From assembly GCA_946407375.1 (NCBI GenBank), contig CAMJNS010000001.1, positions 69,159 to 106,718 on the forward strand: a DNA stretch of 37,560 nt. Reading direction: 5' to 3'. How positions within the stretch are numbered: position 1 is the stretch's first letter; each line of letters starts with the position of its first letter. The position numbers were made by a program, and so were the translations under genes. The notes below the pieces were generated by a model that worked only from the letters and a program-made list of their open reading frames with translations, was not told the DNA's origin and made no database searches. Positions 9,935 to 19,456 of this stretch are shown here, piece by piece. Origin of the DNA: an uncultured bacterium (GTDB taxonomy: Bacteria > Muiribacteriota > Ozemobacteria > Ozemobacterales > Ozemobacteraceae).

Positions 9935-10421
9935 ATTTTATAGCATGGAGTTCAACATATTCTTCTTTTGTGCTTTTTTCTACTATACGATAAAAAACTT
10001 TAATGTCAATTTTAATAATTTTCTTAGCCTTAGAACTTTTATCTATATTGATTTCATAACGAAAATTTCTAAAAGAAGCCTCTATATTTTCTTTTGCACT
10101 TCTAGTTTCCTCATTATTTTCTAATCCATCAATCAATTCTGATAAAACAAAAGTTTTGCTGGAATCAGCATTTGAAGCTAAAACCTTATGCTTTATTTCT
10201 GTGGGAAAATCATCCTTTTCTATTTCTTCATAAGGTCGTTTAAGTATATTATCCATATAGCTTGCAGCAAGCTGCCCAGCCATCATATGCTTACCTGCAG
10301 AATAAGTCCCTTGGGTCTGAGATGTACCTAACCATATCATAGGCAAGACTGCTAATGCAAAAATACATATGGCAGCCATAATTTCAATCATAGTAAAAGC
10401 TTGTTTATTAATAATTTTCAT
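9915..10421 (-). CDS. Prepilin/pseudopilin (PulI-like)
   Basis: NKQA/FTMIEIMAAICIFALAVLPMIWLG; overlaps both neighbours (20 bp and 14 bp). Confidence 0.7.
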   Translation of the reverse strand: MKIINKQAFTMIEIMAAICIFALAVLPMIWLGTSQTQGTYSAGKHMMAGQLAASYMDNILKRPYEEIEKDDFPTEIKHKVLASNADSSKTFVLSELIDGLENNEETRSAKENIEASFRNFRYEINIDKSSKAKKIIKIDIKVFYRIVEKSTKEEYVELHAIKFGDTNG

Positions 10422-12714
10422 ACTCTTCTTTACCGGTAAACAAGCTATAACTTCGCATATTTTCCTTAATTTGGACAGCTAACGGAGGGTCTTCTTCATT
10501 TGTCATTACTGGAGGATAAAAGAAGAAAGGAGCATTTATTTTAGGATCACTACTTTTTAATTCTCCAAAACTCTTAAGCATTTGAGCTAGTTCGAGTCTA
10601 TTGCAAGCCAAAGAGCCATAGAAAACAAGATCCTTATTTTTATCTGCTATATTCCAGGTTATTTGAGGTGATGTTCCTCTAGGATTAGTAAAATTAACAA
10701 GTTGAACTCCAAGCAGTACATTCCCTTTTACATTTATTACTCCGCCTGATTTTAAACATACAAAAGTTAAAATTTTATCAGAACCAATATAATACTTACC
10801 ATTATCTTTGTTGGGATCGCTCCATTTACTAAAATAAGTTAATCCATTAGCTGGATTTGAAGTTAAAGAAAAACTACCCGCATCTACCGCTTCACCTCTT
10901 GTAATATTACCTAGAGTAATATTTCCATCTACTAAAACTATTCCACCACTGCAAGCATCTTTATCTAAATTCATACCTTTACTTAAATCTAAATCGCCTT
11001 TAACATAAACAACCCCATTAACCATAAATTTCTGTTTGTCTTTATTATTATAGCCAACTGCATCTAAGAATTTCTTGGGGTCATCAAAGGCTCTGCCTAT
11101 GCGCTTTTCTAAAGGAGTAGCATCATCTTCTTGCCTATCAGAAAAATTAAACCAGGTTTCAGCAAATTTATCAAATTTAATAGTGGTAGTAAAACCATCT
11201 TTGGGTGTAAATTTATCTTCTTGAAATATTTCTCTATTTTCTGATTCGTAATTAGGATTAATAGGCATAAACATTTTTGGATACTCACCATATCTGGCAA
11301 AATCCATACCTGACATTATTCTAGACATATAATCCTGATATTTTAATTTATCATCTTTTGGAATAAAATGTATTTCTTGTTGATCATAACGCCCCATTGC
11401 CACAGGAATATCATCAATAGTCATACTTTGACTATATTCAAGCGGTTGTCCTTGAGCAGAAGGAGGCCACCAAAATGTTAATACAATATATCTTGCAAAA
11501 ACATTACCAAATACATTCCGTCTTTCTATATCACCACTTCTAGGATGTTTAAATCCAAACACTTTTATTCCTGAAGCAAAGCTTAAATACTCATCTAAAT
11601 CTTTATCTTTAATCATAGACCAATATGTATCATTAATATTGGGGTCAACCCCTAAAAAGTCTGAAAGTTGACGATTAGCTCCGATAAACAATTCTGGAAA
11701 CTCTTTACAAAAACCCATAACCCCCATTTGAAGACGCTGTGATTTTGGAAGCAATATAGTCGAGCCATAAGAACGGACCTTAACCCCCAAAGGAAAAGTA
11801 ATAGGATCTCCCCCTGTAAGATCAACATCTTTATCAAGACCTAAAGATTCTGGAGAAACTAAGAATATTTCATTTCCATCAACAGCATTATCTTTTATTT
11901 CCCCACCACTAGGAGTAATTCCTGCAAGATTCAGATAAATAGCTTTATCTGATGGACCAAAATAAACATTTCCTGGATATTCGCCATAATTTGGGTCCCC
12001 AATTAAAACAAAAGGTCTGATTTTTCCATTAATATTGGCTTCTGCAGGAGTTCTATTTTCATTAACTTGCCCCTGTTCAATATAAAGAAGATTTATTTTA
12101 TCGTTAACCCCAACGTCAGCACGCTGTTCTTCATAAATATTGTCAGCAAAAACGATAAAGTCTTTAATGATGGGTGTCAAACGATAGACAACAGAAAAAG
12201 GATATTGAACTTTAAGAGTATAATCACGTTTATTAAATGTCCACATAACAATAAGCTCAATAGTTCCAGTTTTTTCAACTTCTTCAGTGCCTCGTTTGGG
12301 AACAATACCTTCAGGATAACCTATACGCTCTGTTTCACTAGTAAGCTTTATTTTAGGGTCTTTAAAAGTTATTTTGGGATTATATTTTTCGGCTAGCTCA
12401 TTAATAAATTTTTTTAATTCTGGTTTAAAATTAAAATCACCAGATAAATTTTGTTCCCCACTAATGTTACTACATATCTTTTTTGCAAGTGCAGAATTAG
12501 GATCTCTTACTTCACTACGAAACTGCTGCATTACAGCACTCATATATGTTTCTAGGAAATAGCGGCTAATCTGAGTATAATCACTCAGCATAAGTAACTG
12601 CGTATGACCAGACATACGTTTGGAAATAGCAGTAGTCATAGTAACCATAACAAGGATAACAAATATCAATATTATGGTAATATTGCCGTTTTTATATCTA
12701 AATTTGTTAAACAT
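10408..12714 (-). CDS. Large membrane-anchored pilus-associated-like protein, function unknown
   Basis: N-terminal TM (GNITIILIFVILVMVTMTTAISKRM), long extracytoplasmic domain, C-terminal beta-repeat-like VVYVKGDLDLSKG...GGIVLVDGNITLGN...GGVINVKGNVLLGV. Overlaps the pseudopilin gene. Confidence 0.55.
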   Translation of the reverse strand: MFNKFRYKNGNITIILIFVILVMVTMTTAISKRMSGHTQLLMLSDYTQISRYFLETYMSAVMQQFRSEVRDPNSALAKKICSNISGEQNLSGDFNFKPELKKFINELAEKYNPKITFKDPKIKLTSETERIGYPEGIVPKRGTEEVEKTGTIELIVMWTFNKRDYTLKVQYPFSVVYRLTPIIKDFIVFADNIYEEQRADVGVNDKINLLYIEQGQVNENRTPAEANINGKIRPFVLIGDPNYGEYPGNVYFGPSDKAIYLNLAGITPSGGEIKDNAVDGNEIFLVSPESLGLDKDVDLTGGDPITFPLGVKVRSYGSTILLPKSQRLQMGVMGFCKEFPELFIGANRQLSDFLGVDPNINDTYWSMIKDKDLDEYLSFASGIKVFGFKHPRSGDIERRNVFGNVFARYIVLTFWWPPSAQGQPLEYSQSMTIDDIPVAMGRYDQQEIHFIPKDDKLKYQDYMSRIMSGMDFARYGEYPKMFMPINPNYESENREIFQEDKFTPKDGFTTTIKFDKFAETWFNFSDRQEDDATPLEKRIGRAFDDPKKFLDAVGYNNKDKQKFMVNGVVYVKGDLDLSKGMNLDKDACSGGIVLVDGNITLGNITRGEAVDAGSFSLTSNPANGLTYFSKWSDPNKDNGKYYIGSDKILTFVCLKSGGVINVKGNVLLGVQLVNFTNPRGTSPQITWNIADKNKDLVFYGSLACNRLELAQMLKSFGELKSSDPKINAPFFFYPPVMTNEEDPPLAVQIKENMRSYSLFTGKEEYENY

Positions 12715-12856
12715 AATTAAATTATATCACATAAACTGTACCCTTTGAAAGTTTTTTAGATTATAAACAAGCAAACGCATTAAAATTTATTAATAAATTA
12801 CAAATTCAGTAATAATCATAATTTTAGTTAATAACACAACAATGTATTATGATTTA

Positions 12857-12920
12857 CCGTCATCGCACGGCGTTAAAAACGCCGTGGCATTACTGAAAGC
12901 AAAACGAAGCCCATCCAGTA
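12857..12920. repeat. Dispersed hairpin repeat copy (GTCAT...GTGGC-type family), copy 1
   Basis: ccgtcatcgcACGGCGTTaaaAACGCCGTggcattactgaaagcaaaacgaagcccatccagta. The tail is shared with copy 15664..15720. Confidence 0.65.
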
Positions 12921-13097
12921 AAGAAATTTTATTGAGGTTACCCTGAATTATTTTTTTGATTTACATAATCTTTATGATTTTTAGCAATTAAAAATATATT
13001 TTCTATTAAACAAAAAAATACTTAACAAAACACCAAGTTTACATAATTATTGTGATTTTCGTTGTAAAAAAATAAAATTTATAGAAACACTAAAAAA

Positions 13098-14885
13098 TTA
13101 CTTATTTCTTTTTTTGAAAAACTTTCTTAAAACAAGTTCTGCAGCTCTGTCAGCTTCTTCTATATGCATTAATCTTGAAACAACATATAAAGCAATTAAG
13201 CCAGATATTCCACCAACACACATAGAAACTGATGAATTAACAAAGGTTCCTGCCCCATAATTTGGTAAGACTGAACCCATATAATCACAAAAACCAATAT
13301 AAGAATAATAAGTTGCAACACCAGATACTGCAGTTGCAATTATTATTTTAATCAATCCAGATATTAAAGAATATTTTCCAAATCCACCAACTCTTTTTTG
13401 AAGTATGAAAAAGAGGAACCCAGCATTAACAATAGCTGCGACACTACTACTAAATGGTAAACTAATATAACCAAAAGGCTTTATTAAAGCTAGACTTAAT
13501 ATAATAGAAACTACAATTGAAATAATGCTAGCTTTTACAGGAACTTTTGTGTCCTCCAAGGCATAAAAAGCTGGACCAAGAATCTTTATCAGAGCATAAA
13601 ATACTAATCCGATAGAATAAGCACGCAATACCGCAGTTGTAGCCAATGTGTCTGCGACTCCAAATCTTCCATGCTGATAAATTATGCGAATAACAGGTTC
13701 TGCTAAAGCAATACAAGCAAAACAAGCCCAGAGATTAATATAAGCAGACAATCTTATTGAACTAGCCAAAGTTCCAGCCATTGCATCTTTGTCACCGCTA
13801 GCAGCCTGTCTAGAAATAACAGGTAAAGTAGCTTGAGCTACGGCTACACCAAAAATACCTATAGGCAACTGCATTATTCTAAAAGCATAGCTTATCCAAC
13901 TAACAGCTCCATCTCCCTGAGAAGTTGCTAATATAGTGCTTATAGCAACATTTATCTGAGTGGCAGCTAAACCAATTGTTCCCGGAATCATCAATTTTCC
14001 TATTTTCCTGATACCTTCATCTTTAAAATCTAGACACCAGAAAAATTTCCAACCTTTTTTTATTAAAGATGGAAGTTGACAGGTAAATTGAAGTATTCCG
14101 CCCAACATAGCTCCAATAGCCATACCAGTGATAGCGGGCATATTGAATTTTACCGTCAGCGGGCATATTAACCACCCAGAAAGAATCATAGAGAGATTTA
14201 GAAAAACAGGCGCAACTGAAGGAATAAAAAATTCACCTAAAGAGTTTAACATTCCCATCGAAATAGCAGCCCAAGAAATGACAAGCAAAAATGGAAACAT
14301 AATTCTTGTCATTGTTACTGTTACAGCAAATTTTTCAGGATCTTCTACGAATTGTGGAGCTAGAATCTGTACTATATATGGACTTAAAATCATACCTATT
14401 GCAGTTAAAGTTCCAACAATTATGAGAATTGCACAAAAAGTAAGATTTGTTAATCTAAAAGCTTTCTCTTGTCCTTCTTTTTGTAAAATTCCATTAAAAG
14501 TCGGTACAAAAGCGGCACTCATTGCACCTTCAGCAAAAAGGTCTCTTAATAAATTCGGTATTTTAAAAGCTACATTAAAAGCGTCAGTCCATTTACCAGC
14601 TCCGAACAGATAAGCAAAAGTCTGTTCTCTAATCAAGCCAGCTATTCTGCTTAAAAAGGTAGCTATTCCCATTATAGCAGCAGAACGAGCTACAGAAGAT
14701 TTTGGTTGATTAGTATTATTTTTTTCAGACGAACTAGAAGTTTCATGTGAAACAGAAGTTTCACATGAAACTATATTATCTTTTAAACTTTGATTTTCTT
14801 CTTTATTTGGAAAAGTTTCACATGAATCATTTTCCAAAGATTCAGCTTTTCCAGAGAGATCTAAAGTCTTATCTTCTTTGCTCAA
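13098..14885 (-). CDS. murJ: Lipid II flippase MurJ (MviN) with about 70-aa N-terminal extension
   Basis: ARSAAIMGIATFLSRIAGLIREQTFAYLFGAGKWTDAFNVAFKIPNLLRDLFAEGAMSAAFVPTF is diagnostic of MurJ. Confidence 0.92.
   Translation of the reverse strand: MSKEDKTLDLSGKAESLENDSCETFPNKEENQSLKDNIVSCETSVSHETSSSSEKNNTNQPKSSVARSAAIMGIATFLSRIAGLIREQTFAYLFGAGKWTDAFNVAFKIPNLLRDLFAEGAMSAAFVPTFNGILQKEGQEKAFRLTNLTFCAILIIVGTLTAIGMILSPYIVQILAPQFVEDPEKFAVTVTMTRIMFPFLLVISWAAISMGMLNSLGEFFIPSVAPVFLNLSMILSGWLICPLTVKFNMPAITGMAIGAMLGGILQFTCQLPSLIKKGWKFFWCLDFKDEGIRKIGKLMIPGTIGLAATQINVAISTILATSQGDGAVSWISYAFRIMQLPIGIFGVAVAQATLPVISRQAASGDKDAMAGTLASSIRLSAYINLWACFACIALAEPVIRIIYQHGRFGVADTLATTAVLRAYSIGLVFYALIKILGPAFYALEDTKVPVKASIISIVVSIILSLALIKPFGYISLPFSSSVAAIVNAGFLFFILQKRVGGFGKYSLISGLIKIIIATAVSGVATYYSYIGFCDYMGSVLPNYGAGTFVNSSVSMCVGGISGLIALYVVSRLMHIEEADRAAELVLRKFFKKRNK
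14740..14828. promoter_or_regulatory. Cluster of three parS-like palindromes
   Basis: GTTTCATGTGAAAC (14740-14753), GTTTCACATGAAAC (14758-14771), GTTTCACATGAATC (14815-14828), compared with the parS core GTTTCACGTGAAAC. Confidence 0.45.
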
Positions 14886-15416
14886 AATTGGAATTCCTCA
14901 TTCCCCATAGTTATTACTTCGGCAATAAAATAAATCAACAACCTTACTTCAATAATCGCTATTGCAAGCCATAGGCGCGATAATCCTGTTAAATTATTTT
15001 ATAACCGAGTTAATAATTACTAATTATTTTTTTGTCTAAATCGTCATACTTTTAAATTTTAGTTAGTAAACTTCATAATTCATTTAGAAACAAAAATTTT
15101 TTATAAAACTTTGAAATTTTTAAGCAAAAAACAACTAGACAAATCAAAAATATTATGTAAACCAAAAAGAAAACTTTTTCTACTTACAATAAAAAGTTTT
15201 ATGTAAAATAATGATTTTTCTGAATCGACAGGGTTTACCACGCATTCTTCGACTGCTCGTAATTGTGGAAGTTAAATAATAAGTTACATTCTCTTAGATG
15301 AAAAAACAATGCTATTTATTATAAAATACTCAACTTTCCCACTTCGTTTTTAGATTCAAAATCTGATTAATAAAGTGTTTAAGAATAAAATAATATGATA
15401 GTTATCAAAATAATTA

Positions 15417-15466
15417 CCCTCTTTTTTAAAGGGGGATGTCATCGTAAGATGACAGGGGGATTTTTA
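15417..15466. repeat. Dispersed repeat A copy 1 (AAAGGGGGATGTCA-hairpin-TGACAGGGGGATTTTT)
   Basis: Same architecture as 27831..27880, with a different hairpin sequence. Confidence 0.65.
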
Positions 15467-15524
15467 TAAATAAATATCATTGTAAACCTCTCAGTTTCGC
15501 TTTCTCTCAACATTTCCCCTTAAA

Positions 15525-15548
15525 GAGGCTGTCTAAAAACTAGGTTTT
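15525..15548 (+). repeat. Solo copy of MITE end sequence
   Basis: GAGGCTGTCTAAAAACTAGGTTTT is identical to 37353..37376. Confidence 0.65.
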
Positions 15549-15663
15549 TGCATTAAATTTTAACTGGATCGCCACGGTTTACCACGCAGTCTATCGACTG
15601 CTCGTAATGACGTATAACTTGCGGTTTGCGATGACGTATATATACTCTGAAACTAGTCATAAT

Positions 15664-15720
15664 CGTCATTGCGAGCGATAGCGTGGCGTTGCTGAAAGCA
15701 AAACGAAGTCCATCTAGTAA
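15664..15720. repeat. Dispersed hairpin repeat copy 2
   Basis: cgtcattgcgagcgatagcgtggcgttgctgaaagcaaaacgaagtccatctagtaa; tail shared with 12893..12920. Confidence 0.65.
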
Positions 15721-15801
15721 TAAAAATATAAATCCTATTTATGTCATTTACCATAAAATTTTACCTTTTCAACTTTCAGTTTTCAATTTGCTTTTTTGTT
15801 G

Positions 15802-15807
15802 TATAAT
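15802..15807 (+). promoter_or_regulatory. Putative -10 box (TATAAT) for the membrane-protein pair
   Basis: tttgttgTATAATag about 33 bp upstream of the 15840 ATG. Confidence 0.4.
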
Positions 15808-15839
15808 AGAAAAAAAACCTTGCTAACTATGGAAAATCA

Positions 15840-17630
15840 ATGAATTTCCCTATTAATTTACCTAATTTTATCGGACAATCTTTTTTGATAGTCCTTGTTT
15901 GGCTTTTTATGACTACCTCATTTTATTCTTGGGGTGGTTTTCTTTCTAAATTAATAGGTATTAATATTTCTAGCTACAAAAAACATATAGCAAAAATATG
16001 GTTAGGTTGGGTTTTTGGCCTTTTCTTTTTTGCTTTTTATCATCTTTTTCTTCCTATTAATGCATTTGCCAGTAGTCTATTTTATTTTTCTGGTTCAATA
16101 TACTTTTTTATTAAATATAGAAAAAAACTCTTACCTTTCATACAAAGTATAGATAAGTTAAAACTTGTTGTCATATTTCTTATTCTTTTTGCTTCTGCAA
16201 TAATAGCCATACAAGTACCTATTAACTATGATTCAGGTCTTTATCATTTAAATTCAATCAGATGGGCTAACGAACATCATATCATTAAAGGTCTCGGAAA
16301 CCTTCATGTTAGACTTGGTCTAAACCAGTTGTTTTTCCTATATGCTGCATCGCTAAATTTTCACCCTTTTTTAAATGATTATGCTTTCCACGCCTCTAAC
16401 AGTTTTTTATATGCTATTTTTTCAGCTAGTTTAATTTTAAGCGGAACAACAATAGACTTAATTATTTTGTGTCTCTTCTTTTTCCTTCCAATGCCTTATT
16501 ATTGGATAGCAAACCCAACTCCAGATATGGCTTCCACTTTATTACAAATTACAGCTTTCTGGTTTTTCATAGATGCTATTTATTTAAAACCTAATGGATC
16601 TGATAAAGCCCATTTTATATCTTTAACAGCTATTCTAACAGCAATCTTAGTAACAGTTAAACTTAGCAACATTCTCTTTGCATTAGGTCTTGGGCTTATT
16701 ACTCTGATTTATTGCCGAAAACATCCTTTTGATATTAATGGGAAAAAAGTATTTGTAAAATCTTTTGGATTTATAGGTCTATTTGTATGTCTTTGGGTTA
16801 TTAGAGGCTATATCCAAAGCGGTTATCCTGCTTTTCCATCTGATATTGGAAGATTAAAATTTGAATGGACTGTTCCTAAAAGACTTGCTAATTATATGGA
16901 AAATTGCGTTTATTGCGGTTCTAGAACAAATGGTCAGATAGTAGACCCTAAACACCCCATTTTCAAAGAAAAATGGGCTTGGTTGGATGCTTGGATAAAA
17001 TGGAATTTCTTTGATGAAAATGAATATTTAAGCGGTAACTGGAAAACCGATTTGGTAACCTGTGTTATGCTTGTCTTTTTCCCTATGATAATGTTTAATT
17101 GGGGAATGGGATCTCTGACTCTTTTTATCCTATCTGGAATTATGTTTATTATTTGGCTTCGAGCTTTATTTAGACAAAAAAGTTTATTTGTAAAAACAAG
17201 CTACATTTTTTATTTATTCTTAGTCGCATTAGCATCTATCTGTTTTTGGTTCTTTGTAGCACCAGAAGTAAGATTTGCAAATGGAATCTTCATCGTTCTT
17301 TTCATTTCAAGTTTACTATTATTAAAAAAAGCATATCCTTTTTTGAGATTAAATAATAATATAAAACAAGTAATAATGTTTATACCTGTACTATTATTCA
17401 TATGGGCTTTTGGACTAGGTTATTCTGTAAATGCTTTCAGAATAGATGGTATGACAAAGCTGAAAAAAGTTCCAATGAAAAGTATTGAAACTAATTCAGG
17501 CTTAAAATTACTTGTTCCAATACTTAGCGACCAATGCTGGGATTCCCAGTTACCATCAACTCCGGAACCAGAAGCCGGACTTGCCTTAATAGGTTCAACT
17601 CTTGATGATGGTTTTTGTATAAGAGAATAA
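15840..17630 (+). CDS. Polytopic membrane protein, paralog 1 (possibly LIC_10190-like / GT-C-like)
   Basis: Many TM helices; NYDSGLYHLNSIRWANEHHIIKGLGNLHVRLG; C-terminal CWDSQLPSTPEPEAGLALIGSTLDDGFCIRE. Confidence 0.65.
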   Translation: MNFPINLPNFIGQSFLIVLVWLFMTTSFYSWGGFLSKLIGINISSYKKHIAKIWLGWVFGLFFFAFYHLFLPINAFASSLFYFSGSIYFFIKYRKKLLPFIQSIDKLKLVVIFLILFASAIIAIQVPINYDSGLYHLNSIRWANEHHIIKGLGNLHVRLGLNQLFFLYAASLNFHPFLNDYAFHASNSFLYAIFSASLILSGTTIDLIILCLFFFLPMPYYWIANPTPDMASTLLQITAFWFFIDAIYLKPNGSDKAHFISLTAILTAILVTVKLSNILFALGLGLITLIYCRKHPFDINGKKVFVKSFGFIGLFVCLWVIRGYIQSGYPAFPSDIGRLKFEWTVPKRLANYMENCVYCGSRTNGQIVDPKHPIFKEKWAWLDAWIKWNFFDENEYLSGNWKTDLVTCVMLVFFPMIMFNWGMGSLTLFILSGIMFIIWLRALFRQKSLFVKTSYIFYLFLVALASICFWFFVAPEVRFANGIFIVLFISSLLLLKKAYPFLRLNNNIKQVIMFIPVLLFIWAFGLGYSVNAFRIDGMTKLKKVPMKSIETNSGLKLLVPILSDQCWDSQLPSTPEPEAGLALIGSTLDDGFCIRE

Positions 17631-17643
17631 AAAAGGATTATTT

Positions 17644-19449
17644 ATGCAAATAGATATATTTAATTTTTTAAAAGATTCAAGTTTAGTAATCTTAGCCTGG
17701 TTTTTTATGGCTATTTCTTTTTTTACTTGGGGCCAGGTTTTTTCTAAGCTTTTAACTATTAAAATTTCTGGAAGTAAAGGAATAATAGCAAATATTTGGT
17801 TAGGTTGGGTTTTTGGCATTTTTATATTTGCTATTTACAATCTATTCTTCCCAATAAATGCATTCGCCAGTAGTTTGTTTTATTTTTCTGGAATCATAGT
17901 TTTTTTAATTAAATATTTAAAAAAAGCCCTTTTATACTTGAAAACTATAGAACCACTAAAACTAGTTGTAATCATTTTAATGGTAATAATCACTTCTTTT
18001 GTTGCTATTCAGCTTCCTATGAATTATGACACAGGACTTTACCATTTAAGCTCTATTAGATGGGCAAATGAATATCATATAATAAAAGGCTTAGGAAATC
18101 TTCATACTAGATTGGGTTTTAATCAATTATACTTTTTATACTGTGCCTCTCTAAGTTTTCATCCTTATTTGAGTGCTTATGGTTTCCATTTAGCAAATAC
18201 TTTTCTCTTTATTCTCTTTGTAATAAGTCTTGTTTTAAGCGGAAAAACAATAGATTATCTTTTTATATGTCTATTCTTCTTTTTACCTATGCCTTATTTT
18301 TGGATAACATCCCCAACAACAGACATAGCCTCTTCTTTACTTCAAATTATCGCTTTCAGATATTTCATTGAAATTATTTATTATAACAATAATCATAAAG
18401 AGAGAAGTAAATTCATTGCTTTTTCAGCTATTTTATCTGCAATACTAATAACAATAAAACTTAGTAATATTGTTTTTGCCATAGGTCTTGGTTTAATTAC
18501 TATTATTTTTGGCAAAAAACATGGATTTAATCTTTATGAAAAAAAGATAATTGGAAAAGCTTTTATCTTTGTTGGTTTACTCTTTGGACTCTGGATAATA
18601 AGAGGTTATATACAAACCGGTTACCCCTTTTTCCCATCATCAATAGGAAGAATTAACTTTGAATGGTCTGTTCCCCAAAGATTAGCTAAATATACAGAAA
18701 ATTATGTTTATGCTGGTTCAAGAACAGATGGCCTCATAACAAATATTGATTCCCCAGTATTACAAAACTGGAATTGGCTTGAACCCTGGTTTAAAGAAAG
18801 CTTTTTCGATAAAGACAAACATCTAAATAATGATTTAATAATGGATATTACAACTATTTTTCTTTTAGTATTTTTCCCAATGACAATGTACAGTTGGGGA
18901 ATGGGCTCTCTTACTCTTTTTGTTTTATCTATCATTATGTTATTTATATGGTTAATTAATGTTATAAAAAACAAAGAACTATTTGGAAAAACAAATTTCC
19001 TGTCTTATTTAATTGTTATGGAATTAGCAGCAATAGCATTTTGGTTCTTTGTAGCACCAGAAGTAAGATTTGCGAACTCTATTTTTATTTTATTATTTAC
19101 AACAAGTTTATTGATGATAAAAGAATCCTATACAAAACTAGTAATAAACAATAAAGTAAAAAAAGCAATGATGTTTTACCCTGTTATTATCTTAATATGG
19201 TGTTTTTATAACAATTATTCTGAAGAAGAATTTAGAATCGGCGGAATGATAAAAATAAATAAAATATACTTAAACGATTATGTGACAAAATCGGGATTAA
19301 TTCTAAAAGTTCCACCCAATCATTATAAACAAGGCAAAGAAAAGTGTGACCAAACTTGGGATTCTGCACTTTTGGCCACACCAGAACCAGAACCCGGACT
19401 TACCTTAATAGGCTCCTCTATTGATGAAGGATTCTGTATAAAAGAATGA
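17644..19449 (+). CDS. Polytopic membrane protein, paralog 2 (tandem duplicate)
   Basis: Colinear similarity with the preceding ORF (NYDTGLYHLSSIRWANEYHIIKGLGNLHTRLG; TPEPEPGLTLIGSSIDEGFCIKE); 13-bp intergenic gap. Confidence 0.65.
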   Translation: MQIDIFNFLKDSSLVILAWFFMAISFFTWGQVFSKLLTIKISGSKGIIANIWLGWVFGIFIFAIYNLFFPINAFASSLFYFSGIIVFLIKYLKKALLYLKTIEPLKLVVIILMVIITSFVAIQLPMNYDTGLYHLSSIRWANEYHIIKGLGNLHTRLGFNQLYFLYCASLSFHPYLSAYGFHLANTFLFILFVISLVLSGKTIDYLFICLFFFLPMPYFWITSPTTDIASSLLQIIAFRYFIEIIYYNNNHKERSKFIAFSAILSAILITIKLSNIVFAIGLGLITIIFGKKHGFNLYEKKIIGKAFIFVGLLFGLWIIRGYIQTGYPFFPSSIGRINFEWSVPQRLAKYTENYVYAGSRTDGLITNIDSPVLQNWNWLEPWFKESFFDKDKHLNNDLIMDITTIFLLVFFPMTMYSWGMGSLTLFVLSIIMLFIWLINVIKNKELFGKTNFLSYLIVMELAAIAFWFFVAPEVRFANSIFILLFTTSLLMIKESYTKLVINNKVKKAMMFYPVIILIWCFYNNYSEEEFRIGGMIKINKIYLNDYVTKSGLILKVPPNHYKQGKEKCDQTWDSALLATPEPEPGLTLIGSSIDEGFCIKE

Positions 19450-19456
19450 ATTCTAT

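Noticed and set aside
12961-13059. Imperfect direct repeat TTACATAATctttaTGATTTT / TTACATAATtattgTGATTTT downstream of murJ
   Set aside because: Low complexity and AT-rich; cannot be distinguished from chance by eye.
14128-14613. 161-aa antisense ORF within murJ
   Set aside because: Opposite to a clear MurJ coding sequence; shadow ORF without recognisable domains.
14886-15839. Possible missed genes or RNA in the roughly 950-bp spacer upstream of murJ
   Set aside because: No ORF with coding character and no recognisable tRNA/rRNA; contents are AT-rich DNA plus repeat fragments.
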